A DNA stretch of 64,000 bases from Paracoccaceae bacterium (GTDB lineage Bacteria; Pseudomonadota; Alphaproteobacteria; Rhodobacterales; Rhodobacteraceae), in the NCBI GenBank assembly GCA_014872875.1, contig WKFI01000019.1:372001-436000 (forward strand), written 5' to 3'. Position numbers and translations under genes: made by a program. Below are positions 36,909 to 45,694 of the stretch, piece by piece (the first letter of the stretch is position 1; every line of letters starts with the position of its first letter). The notes beneath the pieces were generated by a model. It saw only the letters and a program-made list of their open reading frames with translations. It made no database searches and was not told the DNA's origin.

Positions 36909-38005
36909 TGTTGATCCGCATTCTGCTTCTTGCTTTTCTTGCTCCTTGCGTCGCCGCCGCGGCCCCCATCCGTCTGAAAGACTTGGTCGAATTCGACGGC
37001 GTTCGCGGAAATGACCTGGTGGGCTATGGGTTGGTGGTTGGCTTGAACGGCACCGGTGATGGACTGAGAAACGCCCCGTTCACCGAAGAGATCATGAGCA
37101 ATATTCTGGAACGTCTGGGCGTCAACGTGACGGGCGAGCAGTTCCGACCCAAAAACGTCGCCGCTGTTTTTGTGACAGCCAGCTTGCCGCCCTTTTCAAG
37201 GGTTGGGAGCCAGATCGACGTCACGGTGTCTGCCATTGGCGACTCGAAAAGCCTGCTGGGTGGAACTTTGATCATGACGCCGCTAAACGCGGCGGACGGC
37301 CAGATCTATGCTGTGGCGCAAGGGACAGTTTTGGCGGGTGGTGCGGTTGCAGAAGGGGATGCAGCGACGGTGACCCAAGGCGTTCCGACCTCGGGGATCA
37401 TCCCGTCGGGCGCCCGCGTAGAACGCGAGATTCAGTTCGATCTGTCATCACTGACAACTTTGCGTTTGGCCTTGCGCAATCCGGATTTCACCACCGCGCT
37501 CAGGATTGAAAACGCGGTCAATCGCGAATTCGGTCGCGGCATTGCCATCATGCGTGATTCCGGCACGGTAGAGCTTGATGTTACAGCCACGCGTGCGGCC
37601 TCGACTGCGCACGCAATTGGTCGCATCGAGAACATTCTTGTCGAACCGGAACGAAAAGCACGGGTGGTCGTGGATCAACGTTCCGGCACCATAGTCATGG
37701 GATCGGACGTGCAAATCTCTCAGGTTGCCGTGTCACAAGGCAATCTGACATTGCGGGTCGAAGAGACCCCCTTGGTTGTTCAACCTAACCCTTTTGCCGA
37801 TGGCGAAACGGTCGTTGTTCCCCGAACCGGCGCCGCACTGGAGGAAGAAGAAGGTATCGCATTGGCCGAAGTTCCGGAAAGCACCACCTTGTCACAAGTC
37901 GTAGCCGGCCTGAATGCCTTGGGGGTGTCACCGCGTGACATGATCGATATTCTCAAAAGCCTAAAAGCCGCAGGTGCCCTGCACGCGGAGTTCGTAGTCC
38001 GATAA
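36905..38005 (+). CDS. flgI: Flagellar P-ring protein FlgI
   Basis: A 366-residue periplasmic ring protein. A signal peptide (MMLIRILLLAFLAPCVAAAA) leads into APIRLKDLVEFDGVRGNDLVG. The LVVGLNGTGDG and SVSAIGDSKSLLGGTL-type segment (TVSAIGDSKSLLGG) are typical P-ring motifs. The ATG overlaps the flgL stop (ATGA). Finding the P-ring gene as the last gene here, without its usual partner flgA or flgH, shows that the flagellar genes are split between loci. It converges on boxR. Confidence 0.95.
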   Translation: MMLIRILLLAFLAPCVAAAAPIRLKDLVEFDGVRGNDLVGYGLVVGLNGTGDGLRNAPFTEEIMSNILERLGVNVTGEQFRPKNVAAVFVTASLPPFSRVGSQIDVTVSAIGDSKSLLGGTLIMTPLNAADGQIYAVAQGTVLAGGAVAEGDAATVTQGVPTSGIIPSGARVEREIQFDLSSLTTLRLALRNPDFTTALRIENAVNREFGRGIAIMRDSGTVELDVTATRAASTAHAIGRIENILVEPERKARVVVDQRSGTIVMGSDVQISQVAVSQGNLTLRVEETPLVVQPNPFADGETVVVPRTGAALEEEEGIALAEVPESTTLSQVVAGLNALGVSPRDMIDILKSLKAAGALHAEFVVR

Positions 38006-38069
38006 GCTCATTGGGCTAACTGGCGACCGACGACAGTAATGCGAAACGAAAGCCGCGGCAGGTTACCAA

Positions 38070-38987
38070 TCAATCCAGAAAATGTTGTTCCTGGATCAGG
38101 TTGAGCAGCTGAGAAACAGAATTTTGAACGGACTGGCCAGACGTATCCAACCGCGCCTGTGCCTTTCCATAAAGCGCTTCCCGGCTGGTTAGGATGGAAC
38201 GTAATTGTTCCATCGCCTCAGGATTGCCTGCCATCGGCCGTTCATCACCTTGGGCGCGAACACGATTCATGTGTTCATCAGCCGAAGTCATGATCCAGAT
38301 TGTGTGGAAATGCGCTAAAAGGAACGTGTACGTTTCGGGCTCGGCCACGATCCCGCCCGCCACGGCCAAAACCAACGCGTCATGTGTCGCAATGATCCGG
38401 TTGATGGCCTGAGCTTCCAGTTTGCGGTACCCTTCCTGACCATACAGCGCCATCACCTCATCGACAGGCATACCACTGTTGGCTTCAATCTCGGAGTTGA
38501 GTTCAACAAAAGGCAGGTTCAAAGCCTGTCCCGCAAGCTTGCCAAGTGTGGACTTGCCAGCCCCCCGCAAACCGACCAGGCAGATTCTATTGGCGCGCAT
38601 ACTTTCTGCCGGCTCGGGGGTCAGAATGCGCATCACGGCTTGTTGAGTGTCCGAACTGGCCGTTCTAAACAGGTCGGCTACCCGTAAAGCTTCTGAATTC
38701 CAGGGATCTTCCTCTCCCGTCAGCCATTCGATCCGATGATCCAAAGCTACCGCAACACGTTGCAAAAGCCCTATGGAGATATTGCCTTCACCAGCTTCCA
38801 GTTGAGCCAGATACCTTGGAGACACACCGGATCTTTCCGATAGGACCCGCCGCGGAATACCTTTTCGTTCGCGCGCCTTGCGTACCCGCTCACCAACGCG
38901 TGCGATCATGGAGGACACTGACACCTCCACCTGATCCCGTGAAGGATCAACGCTGGTCTCGCCACGAAAGTTTGTGATCTCAGCCAT
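38070..38987 (-). CDS. boxR: BoxR: XRE regulator with shikimate-kinase-like ligand domain
   Basis: A 305-residue repressor. Residues 27-90 hold an XRE helix-turn-helix (GIPRRVLSERSGVSPRYLAQLE); residues 134-300 resemble shikimate kinase with the P-loop GLRGAGKST. This BzdR/BoxR architecture senses benzoyl-CoA and releases benzoate promoters. The ATG at 38987 gives the family length. The gene is last in the box region and has its own upstream spacer with two TGCA motifs, consistent with autoregulation. The same TGCA-type sequences occur before boxC, the benzoate-CoA ligase gene and dctP. Confidence 0.93.
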   Translation of the reverse strand: MAEITNFRGETSVDPSRDQVEVSVSSMIARVGERVRKARERKGIPRRVLSERSGVSPRYLAQLEAGEGNISIGLLQRVAVALDHRIEWLTGEEDPWNSEALRVADLFRTASSDTQQAVMRILTPEPAESMRANRICLVGLRGAGKSTLGKLAGQALNLPFVELNSEIEANSGMPVDEVMALYGQEGYRKLEAQAINRIIATHDALVLAVAGGIVAEPETYTFLLAHFHTIWIMTSADEHMNRVRAQGDERPMAGNPEAMEQLRSILTSREALYGKAQARLDTSGQSVQNSVSQLLNLIQEQHFLD

Positions 38988-38990
38988 CTC

Positions 38991-39014
38991 TGCACACTGA
39001 TGAATAATAATGCA
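38991..39014. promoter_or_regulatory. TGCA repeat operator candidate before boxR
   Basis: Two TGCA tetramers (38991-38994 and 39011-39014) flank an AT-rich core, and AATAATGC shares the right half of the motif TTGCAA-N-ATAATGC found at the other box promoters. BzdR/BoxR operators are known to contain repeated TGCA. The rest of the 38988-39088 spacer has no gene. Confidence 0.5.
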
Positions 39015-39088
39015 CAATTGTCACGCAGAAAACCGCTACAATCAACCTGTTTCCACAGATTTCAAAAAATAACTGCAATATCCTGCGA

Positions 39089-39535
39089 CTATGCGGGCTT
39101 CAACTGGCTTTCGACAACCCTTCGCATATCGTCCGGCGGCTCCTTTGGTTGGAAGCCATCGGGGTTCACAAACACACAAACAAACCGGCCTTCAAAACAC
39201 AAGACGTCATTCTGGCGCCCATCAACGCGAAACTCGATGGAGGAATTTCCGAGCCTTGTCGGCCAAACATGGCACTTGAGTCGGTGGCGCGGCGTGACCG
39301 GCGATCTGAAATCCAAGGACATGTGAACAAAAGGCGTCCCTGTCTTCCGGTCAAGCTCCATCTGAAACCAACCATCGCCACCCAGATGGTGTTCCCACCA
39401 GGCGTCAATCGCTTCCAAAGCAAAAGCAGGCAAGCGGCCGGTGTAGGCTATCTGGGCGGGATCGCAATCACCCCAGCCGACCCGGATAGAATGTACGAAA
39501 TCCACTTGCGCTGCATTCAAGCTTGAGACGTTCAT
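39089..39535 (-). CDS. 4HBT-type acyl-CoA thioesterase
   Basis: A 148-residue hotdog-fold thioesterase. WGDCDPAQIAYTGRLPAFALEAIDAWWE carries the family helix with the catalytic Asp region of 4-hydroxybenzoyl-CoA thioesterases. In box clusters such enzymes release CoA from unproductive aromatic thioesters and protect the CoA pool. The ATG is directly next to the boxA stop, with no gap, so it is translated from the same message. Substrate is inferred from location. Confidence 0.88.
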   Translation of the reverse strand: MNVSSLNAAQVDFVHSIRVGWGDCDPAQIAYTGRLPAFALEAIDAWWEHHLGGDGWFQMELDRKTGTPFVHMSLDFRSPVTPRHRLKCHVWPTRLGNSSIEFRVDGRQNDVLCFEGRFVCVFVNPDGFQPKEPPDDMRRVVESQLKPA

Positions 39536-40726
39536 TCAATAAGTTTCCACATGATATCGCCCATCTTCACGCATTTGGTCACGCAACTCAGTCCACTCCA
39601 GACCCAAACCGCGGGCAATATCCTTCAATGCCTCCTCAACACCCTGCTCCATCGCCTTCAAGCCGCAAATGTAGATGTAGCCATCAGGATTTTGCAGGAG
39701 CTGCCCCACCCGTTCAGCTTCCTCACGAAGTCGATCCTGAACATATTGTTTGGGCATTCCGTCCTGTCGGGAAAACGCAAAGTGCTTGGACATGAACGCA
39801 TCAGGGATTTTCTTCAACGGCCCGAAATAGGGCAGCTCGGCCGGACGCCTCGCCCCGAACACCAATGTCATGCGCCCGCTTTCATGCGGTGCAACCCGTT
39901 GACGGCGCATTGTAAAAGCCCGAAATGGCGCAGAGCCGGTTCCCGTACAAACCATCAGAATATCTGCGTCCGGGTCCGAGGGAAGCAGGAAAGTCGAACC
40001 GAACGGTCCGGTCACCTGAACTTCGTCGCCGGGTTTGAGATCACAGACATAATTTGAGCAGACGCCCTGCTCTTCGCGCTTCACGGTCAGGGAAATGTTG
40101 TTGAACCCCGGCCGCTCCCCATCGCGCGGGCTGGAGACGGAGTAGAGGCGTGGCAAATGTGCATTGCCTTCCGCGTCCTTACCCGGAGCAATGATGCCAA
40201 TGCTTTGCCCCTCCAGTACCGGCATCGGCACACCCGCCATGTCCAAGATGATATGACGCACGTCACTGTCGCTGCTTTCCTCGGTCAGACGGTAGTTACC
40301 CTGCACCTTGGCAAGTGCAGGCTTGCCAAGATTATACATGTTGATAACCGGCTTGGATGCGGAGTCAGGCGCCCTTGCCTTACCACCTGCACCGGAATGC
40401 GCCTCGGCAAGCAGGGCAGCCATGGCATCATCCATCGCTTCGTCATTTTCCGAACCACCTGCGTCTGGCAAGTCTTCCTGCGGTGGCAGTTCCATCCATT
40501 CAAACTGATCGTCCAGCGAATATGGTTCAGCCACAACCCGCCAGTTATCAATAGACCCGGTCGGGCAAACCGGAATGCAGTCCATGCAAAAATTGCACTT
40601 ATCGGCATCTACGACGACATTGTTGTCGTCATGAGTAATGGCCTCTTCAGGGCAAGCCATCTCACAGGTGTAGCAACGGATGCAGATTTCGGGATCGATA
40701 AGGTGCTGCTTGAGCGGTGCGTTCAT
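39536..40726 (-). CDS. boxA: Benzoyl-CoA 2,3-epoxidase reductase component BoxA
   Basis: A 396-residue flavoprotein that passes electrons from NADPH to BoxB. Two [4Fe-4S] ferredoxin motifs (Cys15-18-21-25 and Cys44-47-50-54) are followed by a linker and a ferredoxin-NADP reductase module with LPRLYSVSSPRDGE (flavin) and MVCTGTGSAPFRAF (NADPH). The C-terminal GYIYICGLKAMEQGV block is typical. The start overlaps the small Cys-rich gene by 4 bases, so the two are coupled. Confidence 0.95.
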   Translation of the reverse strand: MNAPLKQHLIDPEICIRCYTCEMACPEEAITHDDNNVVVDADKCNFCMDCIPVCPTGSIDNWRVVAEPYSLDDQFEWMELPPQEDLPDAGGSENDEAMDDAMAALLAEAHSGAGGKARAPDSASKPVINMYNLGKPALAKVQGNYRLTEESSDSDVRHIILDMAGVPMPVLEGQSIGIIAPGKDAEGNAHLPRLYSVSSPRDGERPGFNNISLTVKREEQGVCSNYVCDLKPGDEVQVTGPFGSTFLLPSDPDADILMVCTGTGSAPFRAFTMRRQRVAPHESGRMTLVFGARRPAELPYFGPLKKIPDAFMSKHFAFSRQDGMPKQYVQDRLREEAERVGQLLQNPDGYIYICGLKAMEQGVEEALKDIARGLGLEWTELRDQMREDGRYHVETY

Positions 40727-40899
40727 TGACCTTCGCGCTTCTTGGCCAGCACAATATCAGGCACAACCAAAGCGTCGATCAAGGCTTGGCACAGACCGAC
40801 ACATTCCGTGCACCCAACACACGGGCCACCAAGGCCAGACAGCGAGACAGACAGCGCGTTTACGTTCGGCGTGTCGGCTTTTGTGCGGTCTATATGCAT
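40723..40899 (-). CDS. 58-residue Cys-rich protein coupled to boxA
   Basis: A very small protein starting at an ATG (40899) with TGGAG nine bases upstream. The middle carries CVGCTECVGLC, a C-x2-C-x2-C-x3-C cluster that looks like half of a bacterial ferredoxin, after a Gly-rich LSGLGGP turn; the end is basic (AKKREGQ). The stop overlaps the boxA start (ATGA). Since BoxA itself has two 4Fe-4S clusters, this protein could assist cluster insertion, add an extra electron carrier or bind BoxA. I do not know a named family for it. The longer open frame upstream reaches a stem-loop region and is not favoured. Confidence 0.7.
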   Translation of the reverse strand: MHIDRTKADTPNVNALSVSLSGLGGPCVGCTECVGLCQALIDALVVPDIVLAKKREGQ

Positions 40900-40959
40900 G
40901 GTTTGGCTCCATTGCTGGACAAAGCTGAGAATATTCCAAGCGAAACAGTGATTCTGGTC

Positions 40960-41042
40960 AAGTGAGGCAAAGCTCACTTTTTGTTACTTGCGAATGGTTC
41001 TCAGCCCGATTTCATGGTGTCCGGCCAAGAGATCGGCCGGAC
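40960..41042 (-). other. Two intercistronic stem-loops between boxB and the small Cys-rich gene
   Basis: AAGTGAG/CTCACTT (40960-40979, 7-bp stem) and GTCCGGCC/GGCCGGAC (41019-41042, 8-bp stem) lie in the 159-base gap downstream of boxB. Neither is followed by a U-tract on the minus strand. They could stabilise the boxCB message 3' end and lower expression of the boxA part. Confidence 0.5.
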
Positions 41043-41058
41043 TTACGGTTTCTGAAGA

Positions 41059-42516
41059 TCAAGCCATGTGAAGCTTAACGTATTCGAAGTCACCCGGCTT
41101 GTTGTCGATTCCGACTTTGGGCGGTGCGATCCAGCTGGCATATTTGCCAGGTTCATAGCAGGGCTTCATCAAGGACTGGATGAAGTCACCATCGGCATGG
41201 GTCGGCAACCATTCGGTCAGCCCTTTGTCATATTCGGCACCGCTGACCAAGTTACCGTCCGGATCGAAGTTCTTGCCTGCGAAGACACCGATCTTACGGT
41301 TGAACGCCTGGTGGGGCAGCTTCAATTCGAATTCGACACCGGCCTTTTCGATGATCTTGTTCCAACGGCCAACTCCGCCGGATGCGTCTTTCACATAATC
41401 GTCGCGCAAGCGCATGTTGATCGCGGTCAGAGCAGGCACTTCGCGCTCGATCAGCAGATCGTTTTCCAAGTCCAGCACCTTGTAGGTGTCACCCGTCAGT
41501 TGGTGATCGTCCTTGAGACGGTTTTCCATGTACCGACCCTTGATCCCGGCATTGAAGGCGTTGGCCGCGTTTGTCGACACTTCCTGACCAAACAGGTCCA
41601 GCGACAAGGTGTAGTGCAGGTTCAGCTTCTTCTGCACGGTCGGCAAGTCAATCACGCCAAGATCGCGGATCTTGTTGATGTCATAGGGATCGGTAATCCC
41701 GGCTTCGACCATCGCTTCGCAGGTGCGCATGATGGTGCGGCCTACCCCGGTTTCACCGACAAACATATGATGCGCTTCTTCGGTCAGCATGAAACGACAG
41801 GTCCTGCTGAGCGGATCAAACCCGGATTGCGCAAGGCTCTCCAACTGCATCTTTCCATCACGGTCGGTGAAGTAGGTAAACATGAAGAACGACAACCAGT
41901 CCGGCGTTTCTTCATTGAAAGCGCCCAGCATGCGCGGTGCCTCTTCGGAGCCCGAGGAACGGATCAGCAGGTCGTTGGCCTCTTCGCGCCCGTCGCGGCC
42001 AAAATACTTTTGCAGCAGATAAACCATGGCCCAAAGGTGCCGGCCTTCTTCAACATTTACCTGAAACAGGTTGCGCATGTCGTAAAGCGACGGTGCGGTC
42101 AGCCCAAGAAAGCGCTGCTGTTCGACCGATCCGGGTTCGGTATCGCCCTGGATCACGATCAAACGCTTCAGAAGGTTGCGGTACTCTCCGGGAACTTCCT
42201 GCCAAGCGGGTTCGCCGTAATGTTCACCACAGGGAATTCGACGATCTTCCACTTGCGGCGCCAGCAAAACGCCCCAGCGGTATTCCGGCATCTTCACATA
42301 GTCAAATTTGGCCCAGCCTTTCGGATCGACCGAAACAGCCGTGCGCAGATAGACCATCGATTCCTGAAAGTTCTGCGGGATCAGGTCGTTCCACCAGTTT
42401 ATGTAGCCCGGATGCCATTTCTCAAGCGCCTTCAGAACGCGCTTGTCCGAGCTGAGACCCACATTGTTCGGGATCTGCGTGTCGTAACTTACATTGATCA
42501 AGTCCAGCATAGTCAT
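41059..42516 (-). CDS. boxB: Benzoyl-CoA 2,3-epoxidase oxygenase component BoxB
   Basis: A 485-residue diiron epoxidase that forms 2,3-epoxybenzoyl-CoA from benzoyl-CoA, O2 and electrons from BoxA. VNVEEGRHLWAMVYLL and MLTEEAHHMFVGETGVGR supply Glu and His ligands of the diiron site in the expected E-x-x-H arrangement. The protein aligns in length with known BoxB proteins. It follows boxC by 66 bases and is separated from the next gene by stem-loops. Confidence 0.95.
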   Translation of the reverse strand: MTMLDLINVSYDTQIPNNVGLSSDKRVLKALEKWHPGYINWWNDLIPQNFQESMVYLRTAVSVDPKGWAKFDYVKMPEYRWGVLLAPQVEDRRIPCGEHYGEPAWQEVPGEYRNLLKRLIVIQGDTEPGSVEQQRFLGLTAPSLYDMRNLFQVNVEEGRHLWAMVYLLQKYFGRDGREEANDLLIRSSGSEEAPRMLGAFNEETPDWLSFFMFTYFTDRDGKMQLESLAQSGFDPLSRTCRFMLTEEAHHMFVGETGVGRTIMRTCEAMVEAGITDPYDINKIRDLGVIDLPTVQKKLNLHYTLSLDLFGQEVSTNAANAFNAGIKGRYMENRLKDDHQLTGDTYKVLDLENDLLIEREVPALTAINMRLRDDYVKDASGGVGRWNKIIEKAGVEFELKLPHQAFNRKIGVFAGKNFDPDGNLVSGAEYDKGLTEWLPTHADGDFIQSLMKPCYEPGKYASWIAPPKVGIDNKPGDFEYVKLHMA

Positions 42517-42582
42517 CCTCCCAATCGGGGTGCCTCACCCCGCTCGTTTAGCGCCAAGATTTACGGAGTAACTCTCGGCCCT

Positions 42583-44241
42583 TTACACACGTTCCATGTT
42601 GTATTCGCCGCGGATCCCCGTGCCATACCGTTGCAGGGCGCCGCTTTCCCCAACCGCGTTGGGTCGTTGGAATATCCAGTTCTGCCACGCTGTCAGGCGC
42701 CCAAAAATCCGGGTTTCCATGGTTTCCGGTCCGGCAAAGCGCAAATTCGCTTCCATCCCGGTCATTGCATCGGGTGAGAAGCTGGCCCGTTCTTCCATGA
42801 AGATCCGAACCTCGTCTTCCCAATCGATGTCGTCAAATGCATAGGTCACAAGACCCAGTTCTTCGGCTTCATCCGCTTCCAGCACCTCCCCGACGCGATC
42901 GCGCAGGGCATCCACTGCATCTGGGTCCCCCCAGAATCGCGTAGCCAGGCGGCTCAGGTCATTGCCCATCGGATAAGTCCCGAAGTTGCTGCCGCTCAGA
43001 TGAAGGGCGGCGAGGGGCCGATTGTCGCCTTCGAACTCTTCCAGCATCATATACGACCGATCCACGGCCCACAGCAGTTCGGCCAAAGGCCCAGCAAAGC
43101 AAGACCCGTGTTCAACCAAAGCCACCAGGGAACGGGAGGTCATGTCGACCCGCTTGAGGACCCGCTTCCAATACTGAAGTATTTCGTTGGCCAGCCAGTT
43201 GTCTGCATTGTCCAGCAGCAGTTTTTCATGGGCCAAAATTGCCTCGGCATCCCCTTGGGTGCGAAGCACGATCAGACCCAGCTCGCGTTCATTCAGTCGG
43301 AGGTGCAGAATGGCGTCATCAAGCTCCCGCGCGGTTCGCAAGAGATAGCTGTCACAGCCTTGAGCGTACAAAGCCTCAACCGTGTCCGGTGCAGGCTCAC
43401 TGGGCCCATTGACCGTGATGATCGCGCGGCCCCCATCCCGGTCAATCGCAACTTCAACAGTGGAATAGGTAATTGCGCCGTCGTCCGAAAATTTCCGCTC
43501 CAGCGGTTTCAGGGAAATGCCCTTCGCGCCAGTCTTGGAGGAAGCGGCCGCAAAGTCGTGAGCACGTTGTTGTACAACCTCGTCGAATTTCGAATTGGCG
43601 ACGACTTCGTCAACCAGTTTCCAGTCAACGGCGCGCTGCCCACGGACACCTTCTTCGACGGAACAGAAGACATCCGCCAGGTCACGCCGCACTTTTCGCT
43701 TGTCTGTTACCCGAGTCAGCCCACCCGTGCCCGGCAATACCGCCAGAAGCGGCACTTCGGGCAATGCCACCGAAGATGTGCTGTCATTGGTCAACATGAT
43801 GTAGTTGCACGCCAAGGCCAGCTCGTATCCTCCACCCGCGCAGGCGCCCTTGACCGCCGCCATGTATTTTTGGCCCGAGTCCACCTCTGCAGCCTCGAAC
43901 GTGTTGCGGGTTTCGTTGGTGAACTTGCAGAAGTTAACCTTGTGCGCGTGGCTGGCGCCACCCAGCATCCGGATGTTTGCACCTGCACAGAACACTTTGT
44001 CCTTGGCGGACTGCATCACCACGACCTTGACCTCAGGGTGCTCGAACCGCATCCGTTGAACGATGTCAGCAAGCTCAATGTCGACGCCCAGATCGTAGGA
44101 ATTGAGCTTCAGTTCATAGCCCTCGAAAAGGCCACCCTTCTCGTCTACGTCCATGAAGAGGTTGGCGACTTCACCATCGTATTCGACCTTCCAATGACGG
44201 TATTTCGATGGGTCGGTCTGAAAATCTATAACTTTCGACAT
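42583..44241 (-). CDS. boxC: 2,3-epoxybenzoyl-CoA dihydrolase BoxC
   Basis: A 552-residue double crotonase-fold enzyme that hydrolytically opens the epoxide ring to 3,4-dehydroadipyl-CoA semialdehyde plus formate. KVFCAGANIRMLGGASHAH holds the oxyanion-hole region of the first half; ACAGGGYELALAC and the second-half GSCFAGPLAELLWAVDRSYM follow. It is the first gene of the boxC-B transcript, and its 175-base upstream region contains three operator-like motifs. Confidence 0.95.
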   Translation of the reverse strand: MSKVIDFQTDPSKYRHWKVEYDGEVANLFMDVDEKGGLFEGYELKLNSYDLGVDIELADIVQRMRFEHPEVKVVVMQSAKDKVFCAGANIRMLGGASHAHKVNFCKFTNETRNTFEAAEVDSGQKYMAAVKGACAGGGYELALACNYIMLTNDSTSSVALPEVPLLAVLPGTGGLTRVTDKRKVRRDLADVFCSVEEGVRGQRAVDWKLVDEVVANSKFDEVVQQRAHDFAAASSKTGAKGISLKPLERKFSDDGAITYSTVEVAIDRDGGRAIITVNGPSEPAPDTVEALYAQGCDSYLLRTARELDDAILHLRLNERELGLIVLRTQGDAEAILAHEKLLLDNADNWLANEILQYWKRVLKRVDMTSRSLVALVEHGSCFAGPLAELLWAVDRSYMMLEEFEGDNRPLAALHLSGSNFGTYPMGNDLSRLATRFWGDPDAVDALRDRVGEVLEADEAEELGLVTYAFDDIDWEDEVRIFMEERASFSPDAMTGMEANLRFAGPETMETRIFGRLTAWQNWIFQRPNAVGESGALQRYGTGIRGEYNMERV

Positions 44242-44264
44242 CGCACGCTCCTACATTCCCTGAA

Positions 44265-44280
44265 TGTGCAATTTAGTACA
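44265..44280. promoter_or_regulatory. BoxR-type motif 1 before boxC
   Basis: TGTGCAATTTAGTACA is an imperfect palindrome and a partial match to TTGCAA-N-ATAATGC. It lies 24 bases before the boxC start, where a repressor would block the promoter. Confidence 0.45.
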
Positions 44281-44305
44281 CCACCAAGCGTTGGTAAAGG
44301 TGGAA

Positions 44306-44319
44306 TTGCAAAATAATGC
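44306..44319. promoter_or_regulatory. BoxR-type motif 2 before boxC
   Basis: TTGCAAAATAATGC matches the shared motif TTGCAA-N-ATAATGC fully, as also seen upstream of the ligase gene and of dctP. Confidence 0.6.
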
Positions 44320-44393
44320 CAAATTTACACCCGCAATCTCGATGAATTTGAGTAGTTTCGGGCCGAAAGCCGCCCCTAATCTCAAAATAAACT

Positions 44394-44407
44394 GCACTAT
44401 ATTGCAC
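44394..44407. promoter_or_regulatory. BoxR-type motif 3 before boxC (inverted)
   Basis: GCACTATATTGCAC, read on the minus strand as GTGCAATATAGTGC, matches the shared motif at 12 of 14 positions and contains TGCA-N6-TGCA. It is followed by the end of the DUF309 gene. Confidence 0.55.
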
Positions 44408-44416
44408 AATCATCCA

Positions 44417-44863
44417 TCATAGAGACTGCAGATTCGACCACGCTCTAAGGGCTGCAATCCGGGCCTCCAATTCCTTGCGCTCAAGACCTGCCGCATCGAG
44501 CACAGGCTCAGGTATCGCAGTCAGCAGCAAACTGACCTGGTCGCAAAGTCGCCGAACCGCATTTGGTCGATCCATGCACCGCTTCAGTTCAGCATTCGCC
44601 AATTGAATGACCGCTTGCGCCAACTGCCGCTGCGGTGTGCCGACGTCCAGCGCAAGCCAGACGGGCTCTATCACCTCATGCGCTTCCCAGAAGAACCCAC
44701 TGTCCAGAAATTGCAGCCCTGTCACCCAGGCCTCACTCTGGAATAAATCCCCTGCGTCACCCAAGGCCGCCGCTGTCTGTCGGATTTCGTCAAAGAATCC
44801 CTCCGGATGGCGTTCTGTCCGTCCGGGCACATAAGCAAAAGGGGGCAAAGGGAAGCTTGGCAC
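44417..44863 (-). CDS. DUF309 family protein
   Basis: A 148-residue helical protein with the DUF309 signature FFWEAHEVIEPVWLAL, in which the H-E-x-x-E pattern may bind a metal. The family has no proven function. It sits 3 bases after the alpha/beta hydrolase gene, so it is the third gene of the ligase-hydrolase-DUF309 message, and DUF309 genes recur beside box genes in this group of bacteria as far as I recall. The two arms of the box region are separated just downstream of it. Confidence 0.82.
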   Translation of the reverse strand: MPSFPLPPFAYVPGRTERHPEGFFDEIRQTAAALGDAGDLFQSEAWVTGLQFLDSGFFWEAHEVIEPVWLALDVGTPQRQLAQAVIQLANAELKRCMDRPNAVRRLCDQVSLLLTAIPEPVLDAAGLERKELEARIAALRAWSNLQSL

Positions 44864-44866
44864 AGA

Positions 44867-45694
44867 TCAGGCAGGTTCAACTGAGGCCGCTTCAATCCGG
44901 GTCAAGCGGGCTGTAAAGTCCGCAATCGCATCCAGAACAAGATCGGGATATTCCAAATGGGGCGAATGCTTACAATTCTCCAGAACAAGCGTGTCTACCG
45001 GTGCATAAGATCGCTCTTCCAGAGCCTCTAGCTGAGCCAAGGTTCCGTACTGATCCTCCCGCCCCTGGATCGCCAATGTCGGAATACGCAAATAGTCGAT
45101 CACATCCGTCACGTTCCAGACCCGATAATCCGGGTCGAGCCAGACGTCCGCCCAACCGCGGAACGCGCCCTCGGGATCATCGTGGTATTTGGCCATGCGG
45201 GACGCAAGATCCGTGGTCGCAAATGACTCCCGGGCACCGGCTATGGCAGCCAAGCCCATCTCTTCGGTGAAAAAATGGGGCGCCATAAGGATAAGCCCTC
45301 TGACCCTGTGGTCCTCAATGCTTCCGGCATAAATCGCTGCAATTGTAGCACCGTCACTGTGACCCAGAAGAATTCCCTTTCTGAAGCCTATCTTGTCCAA
45401 AAGACCCGGCAGTGGGCCCAGAGCCTCGCGCGTTTGGAAATCCAGCGGCCGTGGCAAAACAACCGGATCTGACCGACCATAGCCCTGTCGGGAATACACA
45501 AAGACGCCGAACCCGGTCCGGTCCGCAATCCGTTTGGGCACATCTCGCCACAACTCCACGCAGCCCAATCCTTCGTGCAACATGACAATCGTCGGCGCCT
45601 CCCCCGGCGCCGGGCCGAAGCACGCATATTCCAGCATCGCCCCGCCGACGTTCAGTTTACCAGAGGGACGATTGGACCAATCGAAGTCATTCAT
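44867..45694 (-). CDS. Alpha/beta hydrolase
   Basis: A 275-residue serine hydrolase. The nucleophile elbow GHSDGATIA, the oxyanion MLHEGLGCVELW segment, an acidic residue in IQGREDQYG and the His in NCKHSPHLE form a normal catalytic set. It overlaps the benzoate-CoA ligase gene by 4 bases. Possible roles are ester cleavage to release benzoate from a precursor or lactone/enol hydrolysis later in the box pathway; the sequence does not decide. Confidence 0.88.
   Translation of the reverse strand: MNDFDWSNRPSGKLNVGGAMLEYACFGPAPGEAPTIVMLHEGLGCVELWRDVPKRIADRTGFGVFVYSRQGYGRSDPVVLPRPLDFQTREALGPLPGLLDKIGFRKGILLGHSDGATIAAIYAGSIEDHRVRGLILMAPHFFTEEMGLAAIAGARESFATTDLASRMAKYHDDPEGAFRGWADVWLDPDYRVWNVTDVIDYLRIPTLAIQGREDQYGTLAQLEALEERSYAPVDTLVLENCKHSPHLEYPDLVLDAIADFTARLTRIEAASVEPA

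Noticed and set aside
41068-42777. A 569-codon plus-strand frame opposite boxB
   Set aside because: It mirrors boxB codons; boxB has intact metal motifs and family length.
43000-44316. A 438-codon plus-strand frame opposite boxC
   Set aside because: Antisense shadow of boxC without ribosome-binding site or domain.
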